Assembly: GCF_950295315.1 (NCBI RefSeq)
Contig: NC_080175.1
Span: 65,435,353 to 65,499,352, forward strand
DNA from: Erinaceus europaeus
Taxonomy: Eukaryota; Chordata; Mammalia; Eulipotyphla; Erinaceidae
DNA length: 64,000 nucleotides
Reading direction: 5' to 3'
The position numbers and the translations under genes are program-made. Shown here one piece after another: positions 23,122-33,748 of the stretch (its first letter is position 1; every line of letters begins with the position of its first letter). The notes under the pieces are model-generated. The model saw only the letters and a list, made by a program, of their open reading frames with translations. It ran no database searches and was not told the origin of the DNA.

Positions 23122-23179
23122 TAACCTCACCAGGAACAATCAAGGAGTAATATACTACTATAATTTCAGCCATACCAGT

Positions 23180-23525
23180 TGTGCTAATGACTCCTTCTTG
23201 TGGTTCACAGATGACCCCACCAATGTGTCCTAGAGCCATCCCTCCCCAGAACCCTTCCCCACAAGGGAAAGAGAGATAAAGGCTGGGTATATGGATCGAC
23301 CTGCCAATGCCTATGTTCAGCAGGGAAGCATTTACAGATGCCACTGTCCACCTTCTGCACCCCATACTGTCCCTGAGTCCATGTTTCCAGAGGAAAAAGA
23401 ATAGGAAAGCTATCAGGGGAGGGAATGGGATATGGATTTCTGGTGGAGGGGATTATGTGGAGTTGTACCCCTCTTATTGTAAGGTTTTTGTCAGTATTTC
23501 CTTTTTATAAATAAATATTTTAAAA
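23180..23525 (+). repeat. L1 3'-tail, plus orientation, opposed to the previous one
   Basis: TGACCCCACCAATGTGTCCTAGAGCC, CAAGGGAAAGAGAGATAAAGGCTGGG, CCATACTGTCCCTGAGTCCATG and GATATGGATTTCTGGTGGAGGGGATTATGTGGAG, ending TTTTTATAAATAAAT. With 22937-23121 it forms a roughly 150-bp imperfect inverted repeat, 5' ends facing each other. Confidence 0.85.
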
Positions 23526-23569
23526 ATAGGATATGTATATACATACATATATCTTAAATCATTGAAAAT

Positions 23570-23820
23570 GGGGGTTGTGCGGTAGTAATATATGGCGTAC
23601 ATAGTGCAAAGCACAAGGACCAATTCAAGGATCCCAGTTAGAATCCCCAGATCCCCACCTTCTGGGTGGGGAGGTGAAGGGATGGGCATAGCTTCACAAG
23701 TGGTGAAGCAGGTCACAGGTTTCTCTCTTCCCCTTCTTTCTCAATTTCTCTCTTGTTCAACAGCAGCAGCAACAGCAACTATAATAACAGCAACAACAAC
23801 AATGGAAAACAAAAATCAGT
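23570..23820 (+). repeat. tRNA-derived SINE, diverged
   Basis: GGGGGTTGTGCGGTAGTAATAT, AGTGCAAAGCACAAGGACCAATTCAAGGATCCCAG, GCTTCACAAGTGGTGAAGCAGG and CAGCAGCAGCAACAGCAACTATAATAACAGC. The GTTAGAATCC B-box is mutated. Confidence 0.85.
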
Positions 23821-24650
23821 GAAAATAAATGAAATGAAAACCCTCAGATCAAGGTAAGAATTCACACTTCTTTATTCTATGTAGTGGGAATCTATTAGAA
23901 CAGGAACATGACATGGTCAGAGTCAGATTTATATACTGGAACATTCTACAGCCCAGAAATGACAAAAATAAAAGTGCCTGGGTTTAAGGACTCTCATAGT
24001 AAAGGGAGGGAAAGAGAGAAAGAAACAGCCATTTCTGTAGTGGTACCATTGTACCCACAAGCACAGTGCTATGCTAAGAGTACCCTGATTTAAGGTATAC
24101 TTTGGAGGAAGCAGAGGCAATTTTAGAAAAGAAAATAAAAGGAGATCTTGAAGCCCTGCTTAGGCGGAGATCTTTTTTCTCCTCTCACTGTATGTTGTTG
24201 TATGGATTTGTTTATTCTCCGCCTAACGATTGAATAATGAGTACAATTACAGCAGCAGGATAGCTGACAAGACAACCAGAAACAAACTAACAATTATGGA
24301 TATTAGTGGATTAGAGTAACAGATCTGCTTTCTCTGTAAAAGTGACAAGGTGTATTTCCAAAATTGTACTGCCTACTATCTGAAGATCTAAATTAATTGT
24401 TTGAATTAGATAATTTATCAATTTATCTCAAGGAAATAATTCCATTCTATTGCATAAACAGAGGTCTATAAACGAAGTCATAATGTAATCCAGTTTTCCC
24501 AAGAAACACCTCACATGTATCATTCTGTCATAGGTTTCAATAGCATTTGATTTAATTCTCAAAATTGTCTCAGGTTGAAGCTAATTTTGTGATCATTGGA
24601 CTAAAAAGAATTTTAATCAACTGGAGGGAGTCTTAAAAAATGTCATATTC
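23821..24650. other. Unique DNA with a GC-rich 11-bp inverted repeat
   Basis: TTAGGCGGAGA (24160-24170) is exactly complementary to 24216-24226, separated by 45 bases. GGAGATCTT is also repeated directly (24141, 24166). Two CpGs sit in an otherwise CpG-poor stretch. No family recognised. Confidence 0.5.
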
Positions 24651-25004
24651 GGGGGTCGGGCGGTGGCGCAGTGGATTAAGCGCATGTGACGCAAAGCGCA
24701 GGGACCGGTGTAAGGATCCCGGTTCGAGCCCCCGGCTCCCCACCTGCAGGGGAGTCGCTTCACAGGCGGTGAAGCAGGTCTGCAGTTGTCTATCTTTCTC
24801 TCTCCTTCTCTGTCTTCCCCTCCTCTCTCCATTTCTCTCTGTCCTATCCAACAACGAATTGCGTCAACAAGGGCAATAATAATAACTACAACGAAGCTAC
24901 AACAAGAGCAACAAAAGGGGGGAAAATATGGCCTCCAGGAGCGGTGGATTCATGGTGCAGGCACCGAGCCCAGCAATAACCCTGGAGGAGGAAGAAAAAA
25001 AAAA
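24651..25004 (+). repeat. Best-preserved full-length SINE
   Basis: All parts are nearly unmutated. The head is GGGGGTCGGGCGGTGGCGCAG with A-box-like TGGCGCAGTGGATT (24662-24675), and the B-box GGTTCGAGCCC (24720-24730) is canonical for RNA polymerase III. The body, CAACAACGAATTGCGTCAACAAGG, the TGGATTCATGGTGCAGGCACCGAGCCC module and an A-tail follow. A 9-bp repeat GTCATATTC flanks it (24642-24650, 25005-25013). It retains many CpGs, which suggests recent insertion. The frames on both strands here are artefacts. Confidence 0.96.
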
Positions 25005-25013
25005 GTCATATTC

Positions 25014-25502
25014 ATTCTCATATTAATTCATATCATAGCATCAAGGGCAATAATTTAAAATTATAAGTGCTTTACCATAAACTCCAAAATTGTGTTTTTA
25101 ATTTCAAAGACATATTTACAAGCTTATTATGTTAGCTTTATCTGAACATTTATTTGAAATATATGAAATGCTTGGTAAAACTGATCAGTCAAAGAAAATG
25201 TCTATACATACTCATTAAAATATTGATATTTCATGATTGAGTATTTGGGTTTTTTTTTACATTTCAGTGTTGTTTCTGTCTCTCAGTTGACATCCCTCTG
25301 AAAAATGACACCCAGGTGCAGAGTGTTAAGACTCAGACAAGAGTTGACAAAGGATATTGAAATCAATCGAATATTCTAGGGAAATTAGCCATCTCTTTAG
25401 TTAGATATCTCCAACCATTGATAATTGTGATATGGATTTTTCTGCATTTCTACAGGATAAACAATAAAAAACAATAAACTTAAAAAATAGTGTATATATT
25501 AT
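25014..25502. other. Unique AT-rich DNA
   Basis: Nothing recognised. Confidence 0.45.
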
Positions 25503-25645
25503 GGGCCTAGGCAATGGCATACCATATAGAGAACCTGTGTTCAAGCCTCTGAACCCATTCTCTCTCTTTACCTCACTCTATCTCCACTTGCCCTCTGATT
25601 TTCTTTCTGTCTCTATCCAAAATTTACAGAATAAATAAGTAATAT
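25503..25645 (+). repeat. Decayed tRNA-derived SINE
   Basis: GGGCCTAGGCAATGGCATACCATATAG, TGTGTTCAAGCCTCTG (B-box-like) and CTCTGATTTTCTTTCTGTCTCTATCC, ending AATAAATAAGTAATA. Confidence 0.7.
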
Positions 25646-26377
25646 ATTTAAATATATATTTGAAGCATATAATGTTGCAAATAAGTTATCATCTTAGAAT
25701 TTGGTAAAAATAAACTATAATAAATCTAAAAGCAGAAAAACATGCCTATATTAATAGTGTAACTTAATTTTTAAGTCTTCCTATTTCTCTTTGAGACTTA
25801 GAAAAGATTACCTAAGATGCTTCACTTTGGAAGATGCTTGACATGCTTGTTGCAGTAAACCTTGGTAAGAATGTAAATAACACAGTGCAAACACAATGCA
25901 CTATATTCATCCTCTGACTTCATTACCAAAGTGTCCTTTGAGTCTAACTTTATTCAGCTAAGAAACAAAGATCAATCTACTAAAGAAGCAGTTCATTTCC
26001 CAAAAGTAATACCCTGGAACATTCTTGTGTAGGCTTTAATTAGGTGAGATCCCTTGTAGTAAGTGACTCACTCACCAGATGATTTCTGTAATGTTTCTTG
26101 GAAGACAGACCTATTATATCTTCACCTTCAGTTACCAGGGGGTAACATGTTTTATTAGTGCTTTTCATGAAGCTGTTCTGCTTCCACAGGCACAGTGCCA
26201 AATAGAGACCTCATTAAATAATGTGGACCCATTTATTTCAGTAGTTCAAAAACAAATTTTGTATATAATTATATAATGTCTGATAACAGGTAACCATTTT
26301 TATAAAAGGAATTTATGTTGAATTATTTTTGCTAGCTAGAGCATATCAATTGAGAGTGGTTATTAATGGCTAAATGT
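25646..26377. other. Unique DNA
   Basis: No element recognised up to the LTR boundary. The 65-codon frame 26079-26276 has no domain. Confidence 0.45.
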
Positions 26378-26706
26378 TGTTAAAATTCGGAGGCTCCAGC
26401 TGGCTGGCCTAGCTTCACGGGCGGGTAACAGAGACGACCGGAGACATACGGCTGGGCAGGGAAGCTGTATTTCTTTATTCAGGAACAACGATTCATAAAC
26501 TAACCCAAACTAATCACCAAAGAGAACTCTGTTGCCTCTTTCCCACGCGACGGCGTCAAGCACTCTCGAACTCTGGAACTCTGGAACTCTGGAACCCTGT
26601 CGGGGTTCCTTGGGGCGGGGCCAAGTGGGCCCACGAAACTAGCAGGTCTGATCCAATTTTCTTGGCAGGGAGAGAGCTAGAACAACCCAATGTAAAGCAC
26701 ACAACA
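26378..26706 (-). mobile_element. LTR of a class II (ERVK-like) endogenous retrovirus
   Basis: On the minus strand it begins TGTTGTGTGC and ends AATTTTAACA, so it has TG...CA ends with a short TGTT/AACA inverted pair. A purine tract (AAAAGAAAAGGGGGAAT) lies immediately upstream, as for the end of a retroviral internal region. A poly(A) signal (GAATAAAG, minus strand) lies about 26477-26484. Length is 329 bp. CpG density is conspicuously high (about 15 CpGs in 26385-26645) in a CpG-poor region, suggesting youth or recent methylation escape. A 9-bp unit (GAACTCTG-G) is repeated three times near 26568-26597. No matching flanking duplication is visible, because internal sequence follows instead. 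Confidence 0.7.
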
Positions 26707-26985
26707 ATTCCCCCTTTTCTTTTTAACTAAATGACTACAGTATCAGGGGTGTGGGGTGAACAGAAACCTCTATCATACAGGCATTTTTAAAAAAGAAACT
26801 GGCACAAACATGGAGAAACATGTAAGCAAGTAACAAGAACCAGTGTGCTGCCAAGGGAAGGCCTGAGGGGGCCTTTTTTTTTTTTTGCCTCTGTGGGCAA
26901 AACTTTATCAGCTTAAAAAAAAACATTTCTTGCCTCTGGGGGGCGTACTTGTCTCAACAGACATTTGTATATGTGTTTTTTAATA
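26707..26985 (-). mobile_element. Short 3' internal remnant of the same retrovirus
   Basis: The purine tract abutting the LTR marks the 3' end of the internal region. The roughly 280 bp beyond it has no recognisable env or pol frame and includes A- and T-runs. The 5' LTR and the rest of the provirus are not in the window, and the right boundary is uncertain. Confidence 0.45.
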
Positions 26986-27027
26986 GACAATGAACAAACA
27001 TTAGTCTTGAATTTAACTTTCTTTTCT

Positions 27028-27294
27028 TCTTTTGATATTTATTTTCTTCCGTTGCCCTTATTGTTTTGCCATTGTCGTTATTATTGTTATTGATGCCTTT
27101 GTTGGATAGGACAGAGAGAAATGGAGAGAGGAAGGAAAGACAGAGAAGGAAAGAAAGACACCTGCAGACCTGCTTCACCACCTGTGAACTGATTTCCCTG
27201 CAGGTGGGTAGCTGGGGGCTCGAACCGGGACCCTTCTGGGTCCTTGCGCTTTGTGCCACTTGCACTTAACCTGCTGCACTGTCACCAGACTCCC
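27028..27294 (-). repeat. tRNA-derived SINE, long-body family
   Basis: In reverse: GGGAGTCTGGTGACAGTGCAGC, GGTTCGAGCCCCCAGC (intact B-box), body, CCTATCCAACAAAGGCATC and CAATAAGGGCAACGG tail. It lies about 40 bp from the retroviral remnant. Confidence 0.92.
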
Positions 27295-27337
27295 AGCCTT
27301 ATTTCCTTAAAGGGACGTCCATCTGTTTGTTTTCATC

Positions 27338-27463
27338 CAGAGCATTGCTCAATTCAGGTTTTTGGTAGTGACAGGAATTGAACCTGGAGCCTAATTGCCT
27401 CAGGAGCCTAATTGCAGATAAAAGTTATTTGCATAATCATTATGTTATCTTCTTGCTCCCCAC
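27338..27463 (-). repeat. Short tRNA-like SINE
   Basis: Reverse: GGGGAGCAAGAAGATAACATAATGATTATGC (decayed A-box), then a local duplication of GGAGCCTAATTGC and GGTTCAATTCCTG (B-box-like). Same family as 9975-10069. Confidence 0.7.
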
Positions 27464-27934
27464 TCAATGTTATTATTCAGGAAATAAAATCAACAGTAGT
27501 GTAGTTCATTAGAATTTTGGTCTATCTAACATTTTTTTTTTAAGTCTTTATTGGGAGATTAAAGGAAACAATGCCAACAGAATAATTTGGGCTCAGTTTA
27601 AGTCTCTTTCGAAGTGCCTTATATTTACTACAAGATGGCACTAGAGGATTCAGAGTTCTTGTACATTTGATCTGGGCTGCTGTAAAAGTACTTGGTTTTT
27701 CTGCAGTTTTCTATAAAAGAGAGAGATTGTGTTGTAGAACTTATAGTTGACACATTGGCTAATATTCACACTCTATAGCCTCAGGTTGGGTTTACAATAT
27801 AGCAATGGTGACTTCTTATAATATGAAATGAACACGCTAGGTCTATACTTGTGTATGTCACTGTTTTCTGAAAAAAGAAAAAAAAATTCCTGTATCTTAT
27901 GAAGAAGCCTAGAAAGAATTTAACAGATGTTATC
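27464..27934. other. Unique DNA
   Basis: Nothing recognised apart from short T and A runs. Confidence 0.45.
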
Positions 27935-28285
27935 TGGGTAATAGGATGCCATATATCCTGACTAAAGGCTCCCAGAAAGATTTCACAGCTCTAAGAACAA
28001 AACCCAAATCATTGATGAGATATATATCCCTAGCCCTAAGTTGGAAAGCAGCTATAGTGAATCCAGAAATATTTAAACTTAAAGTGTGCAATATAGTAAT
28101 ATCAGGGGCCCCTTGGAATATACCTAAAATAGACCTACTAGCTTTTCCAAAATAGAGACCCCAAATATTATCTGCTGTATTCTTGCCTTTAGGTTCCTGA
28201 TTATTTAACAATTTGTTCTGCTTTATATCTTAATGCTTTTTCAATCACCAAGTTATAGCTGCTACCAATAAGCCAACCTGACTTC
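27935..28285 (+). repeat. L1 3'UTR-type fragment (older subfamily)
   Basis: It shares GGAATATACCTAAAATAGACCTACTAGCTTTTCC, TATTCTTGCCTTTAGGTTCCTGATTA and TTTGTTCTGCTTTATATCTTAA with 3470-3600. It stops before the usual tail. The opposing 93- and 69-codon frames are not genes. Confidence 0.7.
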
Positions 28286-28520
28286 TCTATTGCAATAACA
28301 AATGTAGGGAAAGAGGCAATGACTAAAGAAAAGTTGCTGAGAGAATAGGTCTAACCTTTTCTCACCACAAAATAATATATAATATATATGTATATATATA
28401 TAATTATAATAAATTAAAGAGGTTTGACTTAATGCTAAGTTGGCAACTGTATTATCACAACATATGATATATCAAATCAAAGTTAAAGTTTAACTTACAC
28501 AATTCTACATTTCTTTACAC
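28286..28520 (+). repeat. Unclassified repeat, copy 1
   Basis: About 235 bp that aligns along its length with 34454-34710: CTATTGCAATAACAA, GGAAAGAGG, TCTCACCACAAAATAATAT, a central TA-rich microsatellite, TAATTATAA.AAATTAAAGAG and ATATATCAAATCAA. Flanks outside do not match, so it looks like an interspersed or duplicated unit and not a tandem. Strand is arbitrary. Confidence 0.8.
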
Positions 28521-29506
28521 AGTTTAGAAGTGCATCCTACGGCTACAATGAAATCATTCCCACAAAACTGAAAAAAATGTTTTTTCTGGACACTTCAAAG
28601 TGATCAGTATTCCTTTTCTCTGGAAAACTGCTCCCATCACCAAACCCTAACCACCATGATACCATTGCCTCCCCTTATTTACACTTCTATATTTATTTTC
28701 CTTTTTAGGACTGATACTATTTTAGGTATAATCCTCTAGTGTCAACATTTATTAAATGACTGATTAAATGATTTTTAACTGATGTAGGAATTATTCGTGA
28801 TCTTTTATCTATCTACCACCACTCCTTAGTATTTAGTTCATGTTTAATTCATCCTCCTGGACAAGAGAAAGGAAGAGATAGTGTTTCCTACTGCCATCTC
28901 CTGCTTTTATTGCAGGAAGAAGTCCTCTGATTCTCCTACAAGGCAAAATCATAAAAATAAAGTGGAAAAGAAAAAAAATTTGTTGTACACAAGTTGGTTA
29001 CTTTAATAATGACGGAACACTAAACCAATTTTACTTTATGAGTCGTTTGTAAAGACATTTTCCAAACTTGTTTAGACCCAAGTTTGGTCCAAAAATTTAT
29101 GTATTACCTCATTGTAGTTATAACTAAGAGGAGCTGTAATTGTGTGTGCCATGCTAAGAAGAAACACAAGATATGTATTTTTATTGTATTTGAGAAAGTC
29201 TTTTCATTGATATAAAAATATATCAATTCATTGATCCCATTAACAACTACTAAATTACCCATTTGTAGATCATCTGTCATACAGTTTTGATATTATAATT
29301 AACTCTAGTATATATAAAAGATGAATTTTTCAAATACATCTTTTCATTTAGATTAAACATTCCCAATTCAGTCAGAAATGGGGTTGCATAATGACCAGAA
29401 ATCTGTTTAAAGTAAAAAACTGAGATTTTCCACCTGATAAAAAGATATGCTTTTTCTTTATTTAATTCACAGGGTCTTTCACTTTTAATGAACAGTCACA
29501 ATCATG
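28521..29506. other. Unique AT-rich DNA
   Basis: No repeat or gene recognised. It forms the left target flank of L1-B. Confidence 0.45.
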
Positions 29507-29523
29507 CAATTCTTCATTTTTTA

Positions 29524-29974
29524 ATTTTAAGAAAGGATTAATTAACAAAACCATAGGGTAGGAGGGGTACAATTCCACACAATTACCACCTCCGAATCTC
29601 CATATCCCACCCATCCCCTGATAGCTTTCCCATTCTCTATCCCTCTGGGAGCATGGACACAGCGTCATTGTGTGTTGCGGAAGGTAGAAGGTCTGGCTTC
29701 TGTAATTGCTTCCCCGCTGAACATGGGCATTGACTGGTCGGTCCATACTCCCAGTCTGCCTCTCTCTTTCCCTAGTAGGGTGGGTCTCTGGGGAAGCGGA
29801 GCTCCAGGACACATTGGTGGGGTCTTCAGTCCTCAGAAGCCTAATCAGCATCCTGATGGCATCTGGAACCTGGTGACTGAAAAGAGAGTTAACATACAAA
29901 GCCAAACAAATTGTTGAGCAATCATGGACCCAAAGCTTGGAATAGTGGAGAGGAAGTCTTAGAGGGGTACTCAC
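29524..29974 (-). other. Open frame in the L1-B 3'UTR (no ATG support)
   Basis: A frame of about 150 codons in the sense direction of the element (reported open 29974-29462, running past the element end) aligns codon for codon with frames in the tails at 15321-14884 and 52868-52482 (shared DPTNVSWSSASPE and RERQTGSMDRPVNAHVQ). In L1-B and in the 15-kb copy the first codon is GTG, and only the 52-kb copy has ATG there. A second frame is also open, so low stop density may explain it. No known domain. Confidence 0.35.
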
Positions 29975-30280
29975 TGCAAACTCTAGTGTACTTCTGCTTT
30001 CGGGTATATATTTTTCAGTAGTTTATAGATACATGTGAAGATATGCTCTCTCTCACAGAAACTGGTATATATCTAGGTTTTGGGACTTTGTTACAAAGTG
30101 AACCACCTGAGATGGAATTAAGAATTTAGAATAGATGGAATTTCCTATGAAAGGAAAGGTCTCACCGGAGTAATGAAGCTGAAGGGTTGTCATTCCACAC
30201 GTGAAGTCTCTGGACACTGTCTGAAGTGAAGCATGTTGAGGTGGCTATCGTTCTGTTGGTTAGGTTGTGATCGGCAGATA

Positions 30281-31029
30281 CAATATTATTTGATATGGAT
30301 TAGGAGAGGCATACAGGAAAGTGGGACCTATCCAAGAGTTCCAGAACTGGGGGAAGTAGAGGCTCTATAGTGGAGATGTAAGGTTCCTCCTGTCTTAGGG
30401 TTCAAAAAGACAATCGATAGTTAATGTTATCATCACATTATTTGGTAATTGGTTTAACTTTGAAAAGTCCTCTTGTTAGGGTTTGCTGTACAGTACCCCG
30501 TATCTTGTATATAGCTGTGCTATTGGTTGCTTCTGATCTACTTGGTCTACTTGGTCTAGGCTTTTGAGAGAGTCCGCATATCAAATAAACAGCCTATATA
30601 TTAAAAAGATTCAGTTTGTGTTTTGAAAACCTTTGAGACATACAATTAATTTTCCCCCTCTCATATTAATTAACTAGTGATTTATATGACTACATTTTAC
30701 TAGGAGTGTACATAAACACCATTCTCACCACGAAAAGACTGTGACCCATCCCTCCCACCCACTCCCACCCCTCCACTGGCCCAGGAACTGCATGTCTACC
30801 CCTCACCACAGGGTTTTTACTTTGGTGCCCTACTTACAATTTGGTCAGGTCCTAACAATATTATTTGATATGGATTAGGAGAGGCATACAGGAAAGTGGG
30901 CCCTATCCAAGAGTTCCAGAACTGGGGGAAGTAGAGGCTCTATAGTGGAGATGTGAGGTTCCTGCTGTCTTAGGGTTCAAAAAGACAATCGATAGTTTGT
31001 GCCCTACTTACAATTTGGTCAGGTCCTGC
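30281..31029. repeat. Internal direct duplication in the L1-B 3'UTR
   Basis: The block at 30281-30419 recurs at 30857-30997 (ATATTATTTGATATGG, GGAGAGGCATACAGG, CTATAGTGGAGATG). GCCCTACTTACAATTTGGTCAGGTCCT at 30821-30849 recurs at 31001-31029. The order is A-B-C-A'-C'. Other copies (53100-53720) have A-B-C only, so A'-C' is an addition peculiar to this insertion or its source. Confidence 0.88.
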
Positions 31030-32783
31030 TTTTAGTTTCCCTTTCAGATCTTCTTCCTCAACTTCTGTTGATGAGTGGGATCATCCCATACTCATCTTTA
31101 TCTTTCTGACTTAGCTCACTTAACATAATTCCTTCTAGCTCTGTCCAAGATGGGTCAGAGAAGGTGGGTTCATTGTTCTTGATAGCTGTGTAGTATTCCA
31201 TTGTGTATATATACCACAGCTTTCTCAGCCACTCATCTGTTGTTTTTGGGCACCTGGGTTGATTCCAGGTTTTAGCTATTATGCATTATGCTGCTATGAA
31301 CATAGGATTAAATACCTCTTTTTGGTTGGGTGTTATGGAGTCCTTGGGGTATAACCCCAGGAGAGGAATTACTGGATCATATGGGAGGTCCATGTCTAGC
31401 CTTCTGAGAGTTTTCCAGACTGCCATCCACAGAGGCTGTACCAATTTATGTTCCCACCAGCAATGCAAGAGGGTTCCTCTGTACCCACAGCCTCTCCCGC
31501 ACTTGTTGCTGCTGTCCTTTTTGATGTATGTCATTCTTACAGGAGTGAGGTTGTATCTTAGTGTTGTCTTAATTTATCTGACAATCAGTGACCTAGAGCA
31601 GTTTTTCATATGTTTGTTAGCCTTTTGGGTCTCCTCTGTAGTGAATGTTTAGTTCATATCCTCTGCCCATTTTTTGCAGATGATATGATAGTATACATAG
31701 AAAAACCTAAAGAATCCAGCAGAAAACTACTGGAAGTTATTAGGCAATATAGCAAGGTATCAGCTACAAAATCAATGTATAAAAATCAGTGGCATTTCTT
31801 TATGCAAACAGTAAATCTGAAGAAGAAGACATTCAGAAATCACTCCTATTTACTGTTTCAGCAATATCAATCAAATACCCGGGAATAAAGTTGACCAAAG
31901 AAGTGAAAGACTTGTATGCTGAAAACTATGAGTCGCTACTCAAGGGAATAGAAACTGATACCATGAAATGGAAAGATATCCCATGCTCATGGATTGGAAG
32001 AGTAAATATCATCAAAATGAATATTCTCCCCAGAGCCATATACAAACTTAATGCAATACCCATCGAAGTTCCACCAAGCTTCTTTAAGAGAGTAGAACAA
32101 ACACTACAATCATTTATCTGGAACCTGAAAACACCTAGAATTGCCAAAACCATCTTGAGGAACAGAAACAGAAATGGAGGCATCACACTCCCTGACCTTA
32201 AACTATATTATAAAGCCATCATCATCAAAACAGCATGGTACTGGAATAAAAATAGGCACACAGACCAGTTGAAATGAATTGAAAGCCCAGAAATAAATCC
32301 CCATACCTATGGACATCTATTCTTAGATAAGGGGGCCCAAAGCATTAAATGGAAAAAGAAGGCTCTCTTCAATAAATGGTGCTGGGAAAACTGGGTTGTA
32401 ACATGCAGAAGAATGAAATTGAACCATTTTATCTCACCAGAAACAAAAATCAACTCCAAATGGATTAAAGTCCTGGATGTCAGACCAGAAACAATCAAAT
32501 ACTTAGAGGAAAACATTGGTAAAACACTTTCCCACCTACACCTCAAGGACATCTTTGATGAATCAAACCCAACTGCAAAGAAGACTAAAGCAGAAACAAA
32601 CCAATGGGACTACATCAAATTGAAAAGCTTCTGCACATCCAAAGAAACTATTAAACAAACAAAGAGACCCCTCACAGAATGGGAGATCTTCACATCAGAC
32701 AAGAAACTAATCACCAAAATATATAAAGAGCTCAGCAAACTTAGCACCAAAAAAGCAAATGACCCCATCCAATTCTTCATTTT

Positions 32784-32950
32784 ATCAGTCTGTGGGGACG
32801 GTATTTATTGGTTTGGGAGGAAGTTTTTCTTTCAAATGCATTTAGTTTTTGTAGAACCAGCCCAAGCAGAAAGGGGGGAAAATGACATTTACATGTTCAT
32901 AAACTTCAATCAATTCCTGAAACCTTCCTTAGGTGGTAGCCAGTAATAGG
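32784..32950. other. Unique DNA between L1-B and the next SINE
   Basis: Nothing recognised. Confidence 0.5.
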
Positions 32951-32962
32951 ACATGCACTCTT

Positions 32963-33259
32963 GGGGAGTTGGGCGGTAGCACAGCGTCTAAGCGCAGGTG
33001 GCACGAAGCACAATGACCGTCGAGAGGATCCCAGTTCAAGCCCCCGGCTCCCCACCTGCAGGAGAGCCGTTTCACAAGCGGTGAAGCATATCTGCAAGTG
33101 TCTATCTTTCTCCCCTCTCCATCTCCCCCTCCTCTCTCCATTTCTCTCTGTCCTATCCTACAACAAAGACATCAATAACAACAACAATAATAACTACAAC
33201 AATAAAACAACAAGGGCAAAAACAAAGGGAAAATGAATAAATAAATATAGAAAAAAAAA
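32963..33259 (+). repeat. tRNA-derived SINE with 12-bp target duplication
   Basis: ACATGCACTCTT flanks it (32951-32962, 33260-33271). Head GGGGAGTTGGGCGGTAGCACAGCG, B-box AGTTCAAGCCC, body and CAACAATAAAACAACAAGGGC tail with A-run. It lacks the TGGATTCATGG terminal module. Confidence 0.95.
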
Positions 33260-33506
33260 ACATGCACTCTTATGAGCTTGCCTTGGCTTGTTTATAATGA
33301 ATTATAGAAATGAACATAGACCAGATTCTCAGCATTGACTTTGTAATGTGCTGAAAGAACATCAGTCCTCTAATCCCCTAGAAACTAGGACTATTGTATA
33401 TAATGGAGGAATTTTTAAAATCAACAGCATCCTCTAAACTTCATTTTGAAATGCTCTAGTGAGTGATCCCTTTTTCTTACCAGGCCAGTAAAGAAAGCCT
33501 TACCAG

Positions 33507-33538
<32 letters not shown>

Positions 33539-33539
33539 T
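33507..33539. repeat. Poly(A) followed by (TA)n
   Basis: Sixteen A residues run into nine TA units. No SINE body lies upstream of it. Confidence 0.95.
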
Positions 33540-33748
33540 CAGGAAAGCAGTTCATTTATGACTTACAGATTTAATAGAAATGAAATAACGTCTCCTAAAA
33601 CCAAGAAACACATGGAAAAAAGGGAGGGTTGAAAATAAAAAATGTTCCTTGTTTCTCTCTGAAAACAGTTTCTTCACCTGAATTTGCCTATTTGGTAGCA
33701 GGCAAGATTTGCTTAAACATATTAATTGGTATTAATGATACTCATTTA

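Larger units (their letters stand above)
29521..32769 (-). mobile_element. L1-B: 5'-inverted (twin-primed) LINE-1
   Basis: Two pieces of one ORF2/3'UTR lie back to back. The piece 29521-31672 is on the minus strand: 3' tail, about 1.5 kb of 3'UTR, then the ORF2 C-terminus back to KWAEDMN. The piece 31673-32769 is on the plus strand: [12 protein letters not shown] at the joint, through the RT distal part and [19 protein letters not shown], to ...KKANDPIQ. DPIQ and KWA(V)DMN are adjacent in the uninverted L1-D, so almost nothing was lost. The joint has TTTTTG shared by both partners. The 14-bp repeat CAATTCTTCATTTT flanks the whole (29507-29520, 32770-32783). Frames are broken, so no active protein is made. 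Confidence 0.96.

Noticed and set aside
31281..31652. 123-codon plus-strand frame as a gene
   Set aside because: It is the antisense of the L1 ORF2 C-terminus; the same antisense frame appears at 53895-54515.
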